Shown here piece by piece: positions 14,459 through 23,559 of a stretch of DNA of 28,117 nt. This stretch comes from an uncultured Collinsella sp. GTDB taxonomy: Bacteria > Actinomycetota > Coriobacteriia > Coriobacteriales > Coriobacteriaceae. The first letter of the stretch is position 1; every line of letters begins with the position of its first letter. The stretch covers positions 1 to 28,117 of the forward strand of contig CALFGH010000268.1 in the NCBI GenBank assembly GCA_937958315.1, written 5' to 3'. A program made the translations under genes and the position numbers. The notes under the pieces were generated by a model. That model ran no database searches and was not told the DNA's origin. It saw nothing but the letters and a program-made list of their open reading frames with translations.

Positions 14459-15360
14459 TCTCGCTTGTCGTTGCTGCCGTCTTGCTGCTGATTCATGCGC
14501 TGGTTTGCCTGATGCTGTGGACGCTTATGAAGCTGGGCCTGCTGCCGGTGCGCGGGCACATGCTGGCTGTGATAGTGCTGGTGCCGCTGTGGGGCCCGTT
14601 GCTGGTGGTTCTGCTATCGGTCCGCAGCGCGGTGTTTGGCGAGGGGCTGAAAGAGTCTGCGCTGGAGTCGCTGCGCTTCAACGACGACCTGCATCGCAGC
14701 ATCCTGGTGCACGACCGTGACGCCGATGCAGGCGTAGTGCCGCTCGAGGAGGCGCTCATCGTCAACGACCCGGCATACCGGCGCCGCCTAATGCTCTCCA
14801 TGCTCACCGAGGAGCCCGACGCGTACCTGGCGCAGCTGCAGGCGGCTAAGCTTAACGACGACGTTGAGGTGGCGCACTATGCCGCGACGGCGGTGGCGCA
14901 GATCTCCAAGGAGTCCGACCTTAAACTGCAGCAGCTGGAGCGTGCCTTTAAGACAGACCCGAGCGCGCAAAACCTCAACGAATACTGCGATTTTCTTGGT
15001 GAATACTTGAACTCGGGCTTGGCCGAGGGACGCGTGGCTCAGATTCAGCGTCAGCAGTATGCTCGCTTGCTTGCGCGCCGCCGCGAGCGCGAGGACTCCT
15101 TTGAGCTGCGCGTTCGATATGCGACGGCGCTGGCCGATGTCGGACAGATCGACGAGGCGCAGGCCGTGACCAACCAGCTGGTGCTCGACGTGCCCGAGGA
15201 GCAGGAGGTTTGGATGCTTTGCCTGCGCCTGGCGGTAATGCGCCACGACGGTGACGAGGTCCACCGCGTGATCGACGCGATCGACAAGCGGCATGTGTAT
15301 TTGAGCGCCGACAACCGCGAAAAGTTGGCGTTTTGGCGCGACGGGGAGGAGGACCGATGA
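14455..15360 (+). CDS. pelE: PelE: membrane-anchored TPR protein of Pel synthesis
   Basis: This 301-residue protein starts at a TTG overlapping the PelD stop (TTGA) behind GAGGGGGG. Two N-terminal membrane segments (about 3-27 and 36-56) are followed by a long cytosolic helical region with TPR-like repeats, e.g. AALADVGQIDEAQAVTNQLV..VPEEQEVW (in pieces: YATALADVGQIDEAQ and LDVPEEQEVW). This matches PelE, which links PelD and the rest of the inner-membrane complex. Its place between pelD and the deacetylase fits Gram-positive pel gene order. Primary sequence is poorly conserved in this family, so the name rests on architecture plus context. Confidence 0.8.
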   Translation: MISLVVAAVLLLIHALVCLMLWTLMKLGLLPVRGHMLAVIVLVPLWGPLLVVLLSVRSAVFGEGLKESALESLRFNDDLHRSILVHDRDADAGVVPLEEALIVNDPAYRRRLMLSMLTEEPDAYLAQLQAAKLNDDVEVAHYAATAVAQISKESDLKLQQLERAFKTDPSAQNLNEYCDFLGEYLNSGLAEGRVAQIQRQQYARLLARRREREDSFELRVRYATALADVGQIDEAQAVTNQLVLDVPEEQEVWMLCLRLAVMRHDGDEVHRVIDAIDKRHVYLSADNREKLAFWRDGEEDR

Positions 15361-17237
15361 GCGTGGTGCAACATATCCGCGACCGTGCAGGCCGCTTTCG
15401 TTGGATGGGACTGCTCGTAGTGTGGGCTGTTTTTATCGTCATGGCCACCGTGCTGCTGATCGAACGCGCCGGAGTGCAGTACAGCGCAGGACAGCACAAG
15501 CTGGGTATGCTCGCCGCCACCGACGCTACGCCTGCAAGCTCGGCAATCTTTGGCCAAAAGCCCACATGCCTGGTCATTACCGACTCGGACCAAGATAGCG
15601 TCGACGACGTTAAAGACCAGTTCGACCAGATTTTGCTGGACATGAAGATCGCCCATCGCGATGTTGATATTGCCACCGACGGTGCGGACGCGATCCCATC
15701 GCTCACGTCGTTTGATCGCGTGATTGTGCTTATGCCCTCGCTTGACGGACTGGGTACGCATCTGACCGATCTGATGAGTTGGGTGAGTGCGGGCGGCTCA
15801 CTCATGCTGGGCATGACGCCAGATAACTCGAACTACCTGCAGGCTATTGCTTCCAAGCTTGGGATCGAATCGGCCGGATATGACTATGCGACAGCCGAAA
15901 GTATCGTTCCGAGCAATGACTTTATGTTGGGCGGAGGAGAGCGCTACGAGTTCTCGGATCCCTTCGATTCTTCGCTCTCGGTTTCATTGCGCGAAACGGC
16001 GCACGTGTGGGCAAAGACCGGTGACGCGGGCACGCCGCTCATTTGGTCTAACGATTGCGGCAGTGGTCACACCGTGGTGTGCAACATTGGCATCTACGAC
16101 AAGGTCATGCGTGGGTTCTATGCTTCGGCCATAAGCTTGCTGGGTGATACCACGGCCTATCCGGTCATCAACAGCGCCGTGTTCTATTTGGACGACTTTC
16201 CTAGCCCCGTGCCCTCGGGCGATGGTACTTATATCAAGCGTGACTACGGCCTTTCCATTGCGGATTTTTACACCAAGGTCTGGTGGCCCGATCTGCAAAA
16301 GCTCGCGCAAAAATATGGCATTCGCTATACCGGCGTGATGATCGAAAACTACGAGGACGCGGTCAACCAGACCGAGCCCGCGCGACAGGCCGATACCACG
16401 CAGTTTCGATATTTTGGCGGCATGCTGCTGCAGATGGGCGGCGAGCTGGGCTTTCACGGCTACAACCATCAGCCTCTGGCGCTCTGGGACACCGACTACG
16501 GCACGCTGTACGACTACAAGACCTGGAAGAACAAAGAGACGCTCGTCGCTTCGCTCAACGAACTTATCGCGTTTCAGGACGAGGTCCTGCCCAATGCTCA
16601 TGGCTCGGTTTACGTGCCGCCGTCGAATATTCTTTCGGCTCGCGCGCGCAAGCTTATCGGTACCGATGTTCCGCGCATTAAGACCATTGCCAGTACGTAT
16701 TTTGAGGATGGCACCGACCTGCCCTACGTGCAGGAGTTTGGCGTGGCGAGCGATGGCATTGTGGAACAGCCGCGTATTGTTTCGGGCGGCATGGTCAACG
16801 ATTCCTATATGCGCCTGGCAGCCGTGTCCGAGCTCAACATGCACTACGTGAGCACGCACTTTATGCACCCGGACGACCTTTTGGACCCCGATCGCGGAGC
16901 CAAGGAGGGCTGGGAGGTCTACAAGGGCGGCCTGGTCGACTACCTGGAGTGGCTTACCAAATCCGCGCCCGACCTGCGGCACCAGACGGCGTCGGAGTGC
17001 TCCGGTGCCATCCAACGCTTTTCGTCGGTTACGGTGAGCGTGGATACCAGTGCGGATGCCTGGACGCTCAGCCTGGGCAATTTTCACGACGAGGCTTGGC
17101 TCATGTTCCGCGCCAATAATGGCGAGCCGGGTGCGGTGACGGGTGGCGAACTGACGCACCTTACGGGCAATCTGTATCTGCTCAAGGCAAATGATAAGAC
17201 CGTGACGATCGAGCGCAAGGAGGGTGGCGATAAATGA
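15357..17237 (+). CDS. PelA deacetylase-type protein (DUF2194-like; no hydrolase domain)
   Basis: I use ATG 15357 (626 residues), overlapping the pelE stop as ATGA and preceded by GGAGGAGG. One N-terminal anchor (about 17-36) places the rest outside the cell. The middle part holds a carbohydrate-esterase-4-like deacetylase core: FYLDDFPSPVP with Asp279/Asp280, then ELGFHGYNHQP with His367 and His371, the expected catalytic base and metal ligands. A reductase/amidotransferase-like segment (CLVITDSDQDSVDD, IVLMPSLDG) precedes it. It corresponds to the deacetylase half of PelA; the glycoside-hydrolase half of the Pseudomonas protein is absent, as in pelDEADAFG loci of Gram-positives. It would partly deacetylate the GalNAc-rich polymer, giving it positive charge. 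Confidence 0.82.
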   Translation: MSVVQHIRDRAGRFRWMGLLVVWAVFIVMATVLLIERAGVQYSAGQHKLGMLAATDATPASSAIFGQKPTCLVITDSDQDSVDDVKDQFDQILLDMKIAHRDVDIATDGADAIPSLTSFDRVIVLMPSLDGLGTHLTDLMSWVSAGGSLMLGMTPDNSNYLQAIASKLGIESAGYDYATAESIVPSNDFMLGGGERYEFSDPFDSSLSVSLRETAHVWAKTGDAGTPLIWSNDCGSGHTVVCNIGIYDKVMRGFYASAISLLGDTTAYPVINSAVFYLDDFPSPVPSGDGTYIKRDYGLSIADFYTKVWWPDLQKLAQKYGIRYTGVMIENYEDAVNQTEPARQADTTQFRYFGGMLLQMGGELGFHGYNHQPLALWDTDYGTLYDYKTWKNKETLVASLNELIAFQDEVLPNAHGSVYVPPSNILSARARKLIGTDVPRIKTIASTYFEDGTDLPYVQEFGVASDGIVEQPRIVSGGMVNDSYMRLAAVSELNMHYVSTHFMHPDDLLDPDRGAKEGWEVYKGGLVDYLEWLTKSAPDLRHQTASECSGAIQRFSSVTVSVDTSADAWTLSLGNFHDEAWLMFRANNGEPGAVTGGELTHLTGNLYLLKANDKTVTIERKEGGDK

Positions 17238-18661
17238 GAATCTGCTTGGTACTCGAGGGTTGCTACCCCTATGTGCACGGCGGCGTATCTACCTGGATGC
17301 ATGGCTATATCCAGGCCATGCCCGAGCACGAGTTCGTGCTGTGGGTGATTGGCGCGCATGCTGCCGACCGCGGCAAGTTTGTCTACGAGCTGCCCGGCAA
17401 CGTGGTCGAGGTGCACGAGGTGTTTCTGGACGATGCCCTGCGGCTTTCGGGCGAGCAGCACGAAGCCAGTTTTAACGACCGTGAGCGCGAGGCGCTACGC
17501 CGTCTGGTTTCGCTCTCCAATCCGGACTGGGACGTGTTATTCGATATCTTCCACCGCCGTCGCGTGCATCCGCTCTCGTTTTTGCAGAGCCGCACGTTTA
17601 TGGATATCTTTCGCGACGTGTGCCTGGCCGAGTATCCCTATACGCCCTTTGCCGATGCATTCCACACCATGCGCTCCATGTTGCTGCCCGTGCTCTACCT
17701 GTTGGGCAGCGAGGTGCCGGTGGCCGATGTGTACCATGCCATCTCGACCGGCTACGGTGGCCTGCTCGCCTGCCTGGGCTCAAGCGTTCACCATGCGCCG
17801 GTGCTGCTGACCGAGCATGGCATCTATACCCGCGAGCGCGAGGAAGAGATCATTCGCGCCGATTGGGTGGTGCCGTCGTTTAAGGACCGCTGGATTCGCT
17901 TTTTCTACCTGCTTTCGGAGGAGATCTACCGCCGCGCCTTCCGCGTGACCAGTTTGTTCCATAACGCTCGCAAGACGCAGATCGATATGGGTTGCGATGC
18001 AGACAAATGCCTGGTTATCCCCAACGGCATTCAGTTCGACCGCTTTAAGGACATTCCCTTAAAGCCCGATGACGGCTGGGTGGACATTGGCGCGGTGGTG
18101 CGCCTGGCTCCCATCAAGGACGTCAAGACTATGATCTATGCCTTCTTTGAGCTGCACGAGCGCCTGCCTAAGGTGCGTCTGCACATCATGGGCGGCGTGG
18201 ACGACGAGGAGTATAGCGCCGAGTGCCACGCGCTGGTCGAAACCCTGGGCGTGCGCGACCTGATCTTTACCGGCCGCGTCAACGTGGTCGAGTACATGGA
18301 AAAGCTCGACTTTACCATTTTAACGAGCATCTCCGAGGGCCAGCCGCTCAGCGTGCTGGAGTCGCTTGCAGCGCGCCGTCCCTGCGTGACGACTGAGGTG
18401 GGCTGCTGTCGCGAGCTGCTCGAAGGCGCCCCGGGCGACGACTTTGGTGTGGCGGGTTTTGTGACGCCGCCTATGTATCGCAAGGGCTTGGCCGATGCCA
18501 TGGAGCGCATGTGCGTGAGCCGCGCCCGCCGTATCGAGATGGGGGAGCGCGGGCAGCGTCGCGTTGCCACGTACTTTTTGCACGAGCAGATGCTCGCCAA
18601 CTATCGCGCGCTGTACGACGAGACGGCGTGTGCGTTTAACCTGCCCAGAGAGGGGGAGTAG
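17234..18661 (+). CDS. pelF: PelF: GT4 glycosyltransferase, Pel polymerase
   Basis: This 475-residue soluble enzyme starts at ATG 17234, overlapping the previous stop. The N-terminus MRICLVLEGCYPYVHGGVSTW (CLVLEGCYPYVHGGVS is the PelF hallmark) binds the acceptor side. VIPNGIQFDRFK, GAVVRLAPIKDVKTMI and the EX7E motif from Glu368 to Glu376 (SISEGQPLSVLESL) form the GT-B nucleotide-sugar site. Known role: cytosolic polymerisation of the amino-sugar chain from UDP-GalNAc/GlcNAc, activated through PelD. Length matches the family. Strong sequence identity to PelF makes the locus assignment firm. Confidence 0.93.
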   Translation: MRICLVLEGCYPYVHGGVSTWMHGYIQAMPEHEFVLWVIGAHAADRGKFVYELPGNVVEVHEVFLDDALRLSGEQHEASFNDREREALRRLVSLSNPDWDVLFDIFHRRRVHPLSFLQSRTFMDIFRDVCLAEYPYTPFADAFHTMRSMLLPVLYLLGSEVPVADVYHAISTGYGGLLACLGSSVHHAPVLLTEHGIYTREREEEIIRADWVVPSFKDRWIRFFYLLSEEIYRRAFRVTSLFHNARKTQIDMGCDADKCLVIPNGIQFDRFKDIPLKPDDGWVDIGAVVRLAPIKDVKTMIYAFFELHERLPKVRLHIMGGVDDEEYSAECHALVETLGVRDLIFTGRVNVVEYMEKLDFTILTSISEGQPLSVLESLAARRPCVTTEVGCCRELLEGAPGDDFGVAGFVTPPMYRKGLADAMERMCVSRARRIEMGERGQRRVATYFLHEQMLANYRALYDETACAFNLPREGE

Positions 18662-18664
18662 CCG

Positions 18665-20209
18665 GTGGCCGGAATTGGATTTGAGCTCAAGCGCCTGTTT
18701 AGGCGCAGGGGCCTGTTTGCCACGATGCGCGCTTATGGCTACGCCGGCATTGTGTGCACGGGTCCCATGCTGTTGGGCGTGCTGCTCCAGGTGGGTATCT
18801 TGGTGCTGTGCGGTCTGTGGGGTGTGGGCCGTGCCAACCAGGATCTGCTGGTGTGCATGGTGACCTACACACTGCTGGCCTCACTTTTGCTCACGAGCTT
18901 TTTCTCCATGCCGGTCACGCGCTTTTTGGCTGATATGTTGTTTGCCGAGCGCGAGGACGAGATTCTGCCTTCGTTTTGGGGCTCCAATGCTGTCATGCTC
19001 GTTGCGGGCACGGTGCTCTACGGCGTCTTTTTGCTGTTCTCGGGCGCCACGCTGCTGCAGGGGCTGCTGTGCCTGTGGCTGTTCAACATTATGATCGTCA
19101 ACTGGAACGGCATGAGTTACCTCACGGCCATTAAGGATTACCGCGGCATCCTGTGCAGCTTTGCGGCCGCCATTGGCGTGGCGTGCCTGTGCGCCCTGGC
19201 CGCGCTGGCGCTGGGACTGCCGCCGGTCGAGGGCCTGTTGGCATCAATTGCTCTGGGCTACGGCGTCATGCTCGCCTGGGACGTGGTGCTGCTGTACCGG
19301 TATTTTCCGCAGAGCGATCGCAGCCCCTGGCTCTATTTACGGTGGCTTGATCAGTTTATGCCGTTGGCGCTCACGGGCTTGTTTACCAACCTGGGCCTCT
19401 TTGCGCACTTGGTGATAATATGGGCCGGTCCCATTGGCGTGCAGGTCAAGGGCTTGTTTTATGGTGCGCCCTACCACGATGTGCCGGCGCTCATCGCGTT
19501 TTTGACGATCCTGGTCACGTCCGTCAACTTTGTGGTCTCAGTCGAGGTCAACTTTTATCCGCGCTACCGCGACTACTACAGCCTGTTCAACGACGGTGGC
19601 GTGGTGGGCGACATTGTGGTGGCCGAGGAGGAAATGCTTGCCACGCTCAACCGAGAACTGCGGTTTTGTGCGCTCAAACAGTTGTTTGTGACCGCGGCGG
19701 TCATTTCGCTCGAGACCACGGTGCTCTCGGCCCTACCGTTGGGCTTTAACAACCTGATGCACGGGTATTTTCGCACGCTGTGCGTGGGCTATGGCCTGTA
19801 TGCCGTGGGCAATACGGTGATGCTTATCTTGCTGTACTTTACCGACTACAAGGGGGCCGTGCTGGCCTCGGGGCTGTTTGCTGGTGTGGCCGGGTTGGCG
19901 ACTGCCGTTTCTCTGCTCTTGCCGCAGCAGTTTTACGGCTTTGGCTTTTTGTTGGGTGCAGCGGTGTTTTTTATCGTGGCGCTGCTGCGGCTCGATACCT
20001 ATACCGCCAATTTGCCGTATCGTATCCTGAGCCAGCAGCCTATTGTGGCTACTGACAAGACGGGCTGGTTTACCGAACTTGGCCGGGTGCTCGACCGTGT
20101 TGAGCAACGCTACGAGGACAAGCGCGTGGGCGGTGAGCCGCGCAGTGCGTTTGAACGTATGGTGGTTCGCCTGTACCAAAAACATTGGGGAGGTTCTGAT
20201 GATCGATAA
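18665..20209 (+). CDS. pelG: PelG: polytopic membrane transporter for Pel export
   Basis: This 514-residue protein starts at GTG 18665, three bases after the pelF stop, with GGGGGAG upstream. The N-terminus AGIGFELKRLFRRRGLF, then AYGYAGIVCTGPMLLG, is characteristic of PelG. About 12 hydrophobic segments alternate through the sequence; the FLADMLFAEREDEILPSFWG loop and the NWNGMSYLTAIKDYRGI stretch are further family marks. It belongs to the MOP/flippase-like fold and works with PelF, PelD and PelE to move the chain across the membrane. The 3' end overlaps the next gene by 11 bp. Confidence 0.93.
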   Translation: MAGIGFELKRLFRRRGLFATMRAYGYAGIVCTGPMLLGVLLQVGILVLCGLWGVGRANQDLLVCMVTYTLLASLLLTSFFSMPVTRFLADMLFAEREDEILPSFWGSNAVMLVAGTVLYGVFLLFSGATLLQGLLCLWLFNIMIVNWNGMSYLTAIKDYRGILCSFAAAIGVACLCALAALALGLPPVEGLLASIALGYGVMLAWDVVLLYRYFPQSDRSPWLYLRWLDQFMPLALTGLFTNLGLFAHLVIIWAGPIGVQVKGLFYGAPYHDVPALIAFLTILVTSVNFVVSVEVNFYPRYRDYYSLFNDGGVVGDIVVAEEEMLATLNRELRFCALKQLFVTAAVISLETTVLSALPLGFNNLMHGYFRTLCVGYGLYAVGNTVMLILLYFTDYKGAVLASGLFAGVAGLATAVSLLLPQQFYGFGFLLGAAVFFIVALLRLDTYTANLPYRILSQQPIVATDKTGWFTELGRVLDRVEQRYEDKRVGGEPRSAFERMVVRLYQKHWGGSDDR

Positions 20210-21968
20210 GTTGATGTCTCGCCGCTGCCTGATCGAGGCGGCTGCCGGCGCGCTGTTGCTTTCGGGCTGCTCGTCTCAGGACGAATCCTCGACCAAAAAG
20301 GTCAAAAAGCAGGGCAAGATTAAAAAGGCCGAGGCCTCCGACCAGTCCAAGCACCTGCGCGATAAGGACGAGCTCTACGAGGTCTACGACGACTCGGGCA
20401 TTGTGACCATGTACCTGACGGTCTCGCGCGGTAACAGCTCCGAGAACACCGATCATAGCTGGGCCGAGATCAATACGTACTCGGTGTATGACTATGCCGA
20501 CATGGGCGTGACGCGCTATCAGGTAATGGGGCTTTTGCAGGCGGGCGACGAAGACGGCCCGGTGGCCGGCGAGGTTGGCTATGGCGAGGAAGCGCCCAAT
20601 GCTACCGTGCAGGTGCGCGGCCAGACGTCGAGCAATAACTCACAAAAGAATTACAAGGTGGAGCTCAAAAAGGGCAAGGGTACCTGGCGCCAACAGCGCG
20701 CGATTGCGCTCAACAAGCACATGGGCGAGGGTATGCGTTTTCGCAACAAGATGGCCTACGACCTTATCCGTGGGATTCCCCAGATGATGGGCCTACGTAC
20801 GCAGTTTGTGCATCTGTGGGTGTGCGACCAGACCGAAAAGTCCAACGACACCTTTGAGGACTACGGCCTGTTTACGCAGGTGGAGCAGCTCAATAAGACG
20901 GCGCTTAAGGCGCACGGCTTGGATAAGAACGGGCATCTGTATAAGGTGAACAGCTTCGATTTCCATCGCTACGAGGACATCATTAAGCTCGCCGACGATC
21001 CCGACTACAACCAGGCTAAATTTGAGGGCATGCTCGAGATTAAGGGCGATTCGGACCACACCAAGCTCATCGAGATGCTCGATGCGCTCAACGATGAATC
21101 GCAAAAGATCGATGATGTGCTCGATACCTACTTTGATACCGAGAATCTGGTCTATTGGCTGGCGTTTCAGATTCTGACGGGCAACTGTGATACGCAGAAC
21201 CGTAACTGCTATCTGTACAGCCCGCTCAACTCAAATACCTGGTACTTTTTAGATTGGGATAACGACGGCATGCTGCGTAAGCTGGAGCTTTCTCTTACTG
21301 GGTTTTCGGACTACGCGAGCTGGGAGCGCGGTGCAAGCATCTACTGGGGCAACGTGCTGTTTAACCGCGCGTTGCGCAGCAAGTCGTTCCGCAGCGAACT
21401 CGACCGTGCCGTCAAGGACTTGCGCTCGTATTTGACCGAGACTCGCCTGACCAAGATGATCAAGCACTACCGCGATGTGACTGAATCCCTGGTCTTTGCT
21501 TCGCCCGATATCGACAATCTGCCTGTCACCAAGGACCAATACGAGCAGATCGCCGCGGCGATTCCTTCCGAGATCGAGGAGAACTATAAGAGCTTTCGTG
21601 AGAGCTATAAAAAGCCCATGCCGTTCTACATTGGCGTGCCGCAGATCGATAACGGTAAGCTGCGTGTGAATTGGGACGCGTCGTACGACTTTAAGGCGCG
21701 CGACATTCGCTATACCGTGGAGCTTGCGCGCGACTATGCCATAAGTGACGTGCTTTTTAAGGCCGAGGACGTGCTGCTGCCCGAGGTGACCTGCGATGCG
21801 CCCGATGCCGGCCAGTATTTTGTGCGCGTGCGCGCCACCAACTCCGACGGCTATACGCAAGATGCGTTTGACTACTATGTGACCGACGACGGCAAGCATT
21901 ACGGCATGCTGTGCTTCTATGTCAAGGATGGCGGTAAGGTCGTGGGGGATACGTATGAGGAGGGCTAG
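20199..21968 (+). CDS. CotH-kinase-type lipoprotein
   Basis: ATG 20199 is chosen over longer frames because it follows GGGGAGG by five bases and gives a lipoprotein signal with lipobox LLLSGC (Cys24). The 589-residue protein then has a charged linker (KKVKKQGKIKKAE) and the CotH core: VQVRGQTSSNNSQKNYKVELKKG, ALNKHMGEGMRFRNKMAYDL and LTGNCDTQNRNCYLY..WYFLDWDNDGML (each in pieces). The DWDND acids are the expected metal/phosphate site. A Fn3-like C-terminal segment follows (residues about 500-575, VPQIDNGKLRVNWDAS). CotH proteins are atypical kinases of secreted proteins; here it is surface-anchored and co-transcribed with Pel genes, so it may phosphorylate a surface or matrix protein. The start overlaps the pelG end by 11 bp. 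Confidence 0.87.
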   Translation: MIDKLMSRRCLIEAAAGALLLSGCSSQDESSTKKVKKQGKIKKAEASDQSKHLRDKDELYEVYDDSGIVTMYLTVSRGNSSENTDHSWAEINTYSVYDYADMGVTRYQVMGLLQAGDEDGPVAGEVGYGEEAPNATVQVRGQTSSNNSQKNYKVELKKGKGTWRQQRAIALNKHMGEGMRFRNKMAYDLIRGIPQMMGLRTQFVHLWVCDQTEKSNDTFEDYGLFTQVEQLNKTALKAHGLDKNGHLYKVNSFDFHRYEDIIKLADDPDYNQAKFEGMLEIKGDSDHTKLIEMLDALNDESQKIDDVLDTYFDTENLVYWLAFQILTGNCDTQNRNCYLYSPLNSNTWYFLDWDNDGMLRKLELSLTGFSDYASWERGASIYWGNVLFNRALRSKSFRSELDRAVKDLRSYLTETRLTKMIKHYRDVTESLVFASPDIDNLPVTKDQYEQIAAAIPSEIEENYKSFRESYKKPMPFYIGVPQIDNGKLRVNWDASYDFKARDIRYTVELARDYAISDVLFKAEDVLLPEVTCDAPDAGQYFVRVRATNSDGYTQDAFDYYVTDDGKHYGMLCFYVKDGGKVVGDTYEEG

Positions 21969-22746
21969 CGCGCTGCTTGAGCGCCTGGCGGCACCTCCCG
22001 TGCGTGCCACGCAGGAACGTTACCGCCACGAGCTCAAGTATCTCATCAACGAGGGCGAGCACGCTACGCTTGCCTGCCGCATGGCGCCGGTGTTTAAGCT
22101 GGATAAGCATGCGCAGGCAGGCGGTTACACCATTCGCAGCCTGTACTTTGACGACTACTGCAACTCGGCCTATGAGGAAAAAGACGCCGGTATTCTCATG
22201 CGCAAAAAGTATCGCGTGCGCATCTATAACGGCAGCGACAAGGTGATTAAGCTCGAGCGCAAAAAGAAGTACGGCAGCTGGATCTACAAGGAGGACGCGC
22301 CGCTCACGCGCGACGAGTTTGAGCAGATCCTGGCCGGCGACTACGACTTTTTGCTCAGAAGCCCCTATCCGCTCTGTCGTGAGTTCTACATCGAGTGCAT
22401 CTGCAATATGATGCGCCCGCGGACCATCGTGGACTACGAGCGCGAGCCGTGGGTTATGGACGAGGGCACGGTGCGTATAACGTTTGACATGAACGTGCGT
22501 GCCGCGGTGGGGAGTTTCGATATTTTTGATGCGACCTTGCCCGCATTGCCCGTGCTGGAGCCCGGCAAGCTGGTGATGGAGGTCAAGTTTACGGAGTTTT
22601 GCCCGCAGCTGGTGCGCGATATGGTGCCGCCGGGCGCGGCCGAGCTCACGGCGGTCTCCAAGTACTGCCTGTGTTACGAAAAGACCGCCTACCTGCGCGG
22701 ATTTAATTACTGGGAATCGGATTTTGAGAACCGAGGGGATATTTAG
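21955..22746 (+). CDS. VTC-domain protein (polyphosphate polymerase-like)
   Basis: This 263-residue protein starts at ATG 21955 inside the end of the CotH gene. Family signatures of the VTC tunnel domain are present in order: RYRHELKYLI, GYTIRSLYFDD, MRKKYRVRIYN, KLERKKKYG, VDYEREPWV, VRITFDMNV and LVMEVKFTEFCP, the last ending with the conserved Glu and Lys that line the tunnel. In yeast this domain makes polyphosphate from ATP; bacterial versions are often called polyphosphate polymerase domain proteins without proven substrate. There is no membrane segment, so it is cytosolic. Next gene begins four bases after its stop. Confidence 0.9.
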   Translation: MRRASALLERLAAPPVRATQERYRHELKYLINEGEHATLACRMAPVFKLDKHAQAGGYTIRSLYFDDYCNSAYEEKDAGILMRKKYRVRIYNGSDKVIKLERKKKYGSWIYKEDAPLTRDEFEQILAGDYDFLLRSPYPLCREFYIECICNMMRPRTIVDYEREPWVMDEGTVRITFDMNVRAAVGSFDIFDATLPALPVLEPGKLVMEVKFTEFCPQLVRDMVPPGAAELTAVSKYCLCYEKTAYLRGFNYWESDFENRGDI

Positions 22747-22749
22747 ACC

Positions 22750-23415
22750 ATGAGCACCAGGGACTTTTTTAAGAACTCCGTCTTGGAGGCGTTTGGTCAG
22801 GTCGACCCTGCCAAGATCGGCCTGTCGCTGCTCGTGGCGCTCGCCATGGGCATCCTGATCTACTACGTTTACAAGCGCTTTTTTACCGGTGTGGTGTATT
22901 CGCGCAGCTTTGCCGTGACGCTCGTGGGCATGTGCGTGCTCACCTGCATGGTCACGCTCGCGATCTCGACCAACGTGGTTATCTCGCTCGGTATGGTCGG
23001 TGCTCTGTCCATCGTCCGCTACCGTACGGCGGTCAAGGACCCGCTCGACCTGCTGTATCTATTTTGGGCCATTACCACGGGCATTACGGCGGGCGCCGGC
23101 ATGTATGCGCTCGTGGCGCTCACGGCCGTGGTGATCGTGGTGATGATCGCCGGTTTTGCGAGCCACCAGGACAAGGCGCGCGTGTATATGATGGTCATTC
23201 ACTACACGGGCCAGAACACCGGCGATGACATCGTGCGCGCGTTTGGGCGCACCAAGTTTACGGTGAAGTCCAAGACGATGCGCGGTGACAAGGTTGAGAT
23301 GGCCGTCGAGGTGTTCTCGGACGGTGTGGATATGCCCTATGCGGATGCCATTCGCGCGCTCGATGGCGTGGAGGACCTGACGCTCATCCAGTACAACGGC
23401 GAGTACCACGGCTAA
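22750..23415 (+). CDS. DUF4956 membrane protein
   Basis: This 221-residue protein has hydrophobic segments at about 24-45, 54-75, 78-90 and 115-138, followed by a soluble C-terminal domain (about 145-221). The motif GMVGALSIVRYRTAVKDPLDLLYLFW (GALSIVRYRTAVKDP is its core) defines DUF4956. Family function is unknown; it is repeatedly found next to VTC-domain genes, which suggests a membrane partner, possibly an export channel or regulator for the VTC product. It is the last gene of the eight-gene run. Confidence 0.88.
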   Translation: MSTRDFFKNSVLEAFGQVDPAKIGLSLLVALAMGILIYYVYKRFFTGVVYSRSFAVTLVGMCVLTCMVTLAISTNVVISLGMVGALSIVRYRTAVKDPLDLLYLFWAITTGITAGAGMYALVALTAVVIVVMIAGFASHQDKARVYMMVIHYTGQNTGDDIVRAFGRTKFTVKSKTMRGDKVEMAVEVFSDGVDMPYADAIRALDGVEDLTLIQYNGEYHG

Positions 23416-23422
23416 CTTTGTT

Positions 23423-23444
23423 CCGGCGTTTTAACAAACGCCGG
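23423..23444. terminator. Hairpin after DUF4956, weak terminator candidate
   Basis: CCGGCGTTT (23423-23431) pairs perfectly with AAACGCCGG (23436-23444) around TAAC. It begins 8 bp after the operon's last stop. There is no T-run, so it may terminate poorly or act as a 3' stabiliser. Confidence 0.4.
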
Positions 23445-23459
23445 TCCGCTCGACGCTGC

Positions 23460-23559
23460 GCGGGCATCTGCCGGGCGATCTGCCGCTCAAACCGTCGCTC
23501 GCGTACATAAAGTACGCTTCGCTCCTCTTTCGCGGCACCTCGCCACGGCAGCTGCCCGC
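23460..23559. repeat. 100-nt imperfect palindrome (REP/BIME-like)
   Basis: Arms GCGGGCATCTGCC (23460-23472) and GGCAGCTGCCCGC (23547-23559) pair with one mismatch. Inside them, GGCGATCTGCCGC and GCGGCACCTCGCC pair at 11 of 13 positions. The tip is GCGTAC-ATAAA-GTACGC. The whole could form one long hairpin between the Pel operon and the LacI gene. Confidence 0.65.
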
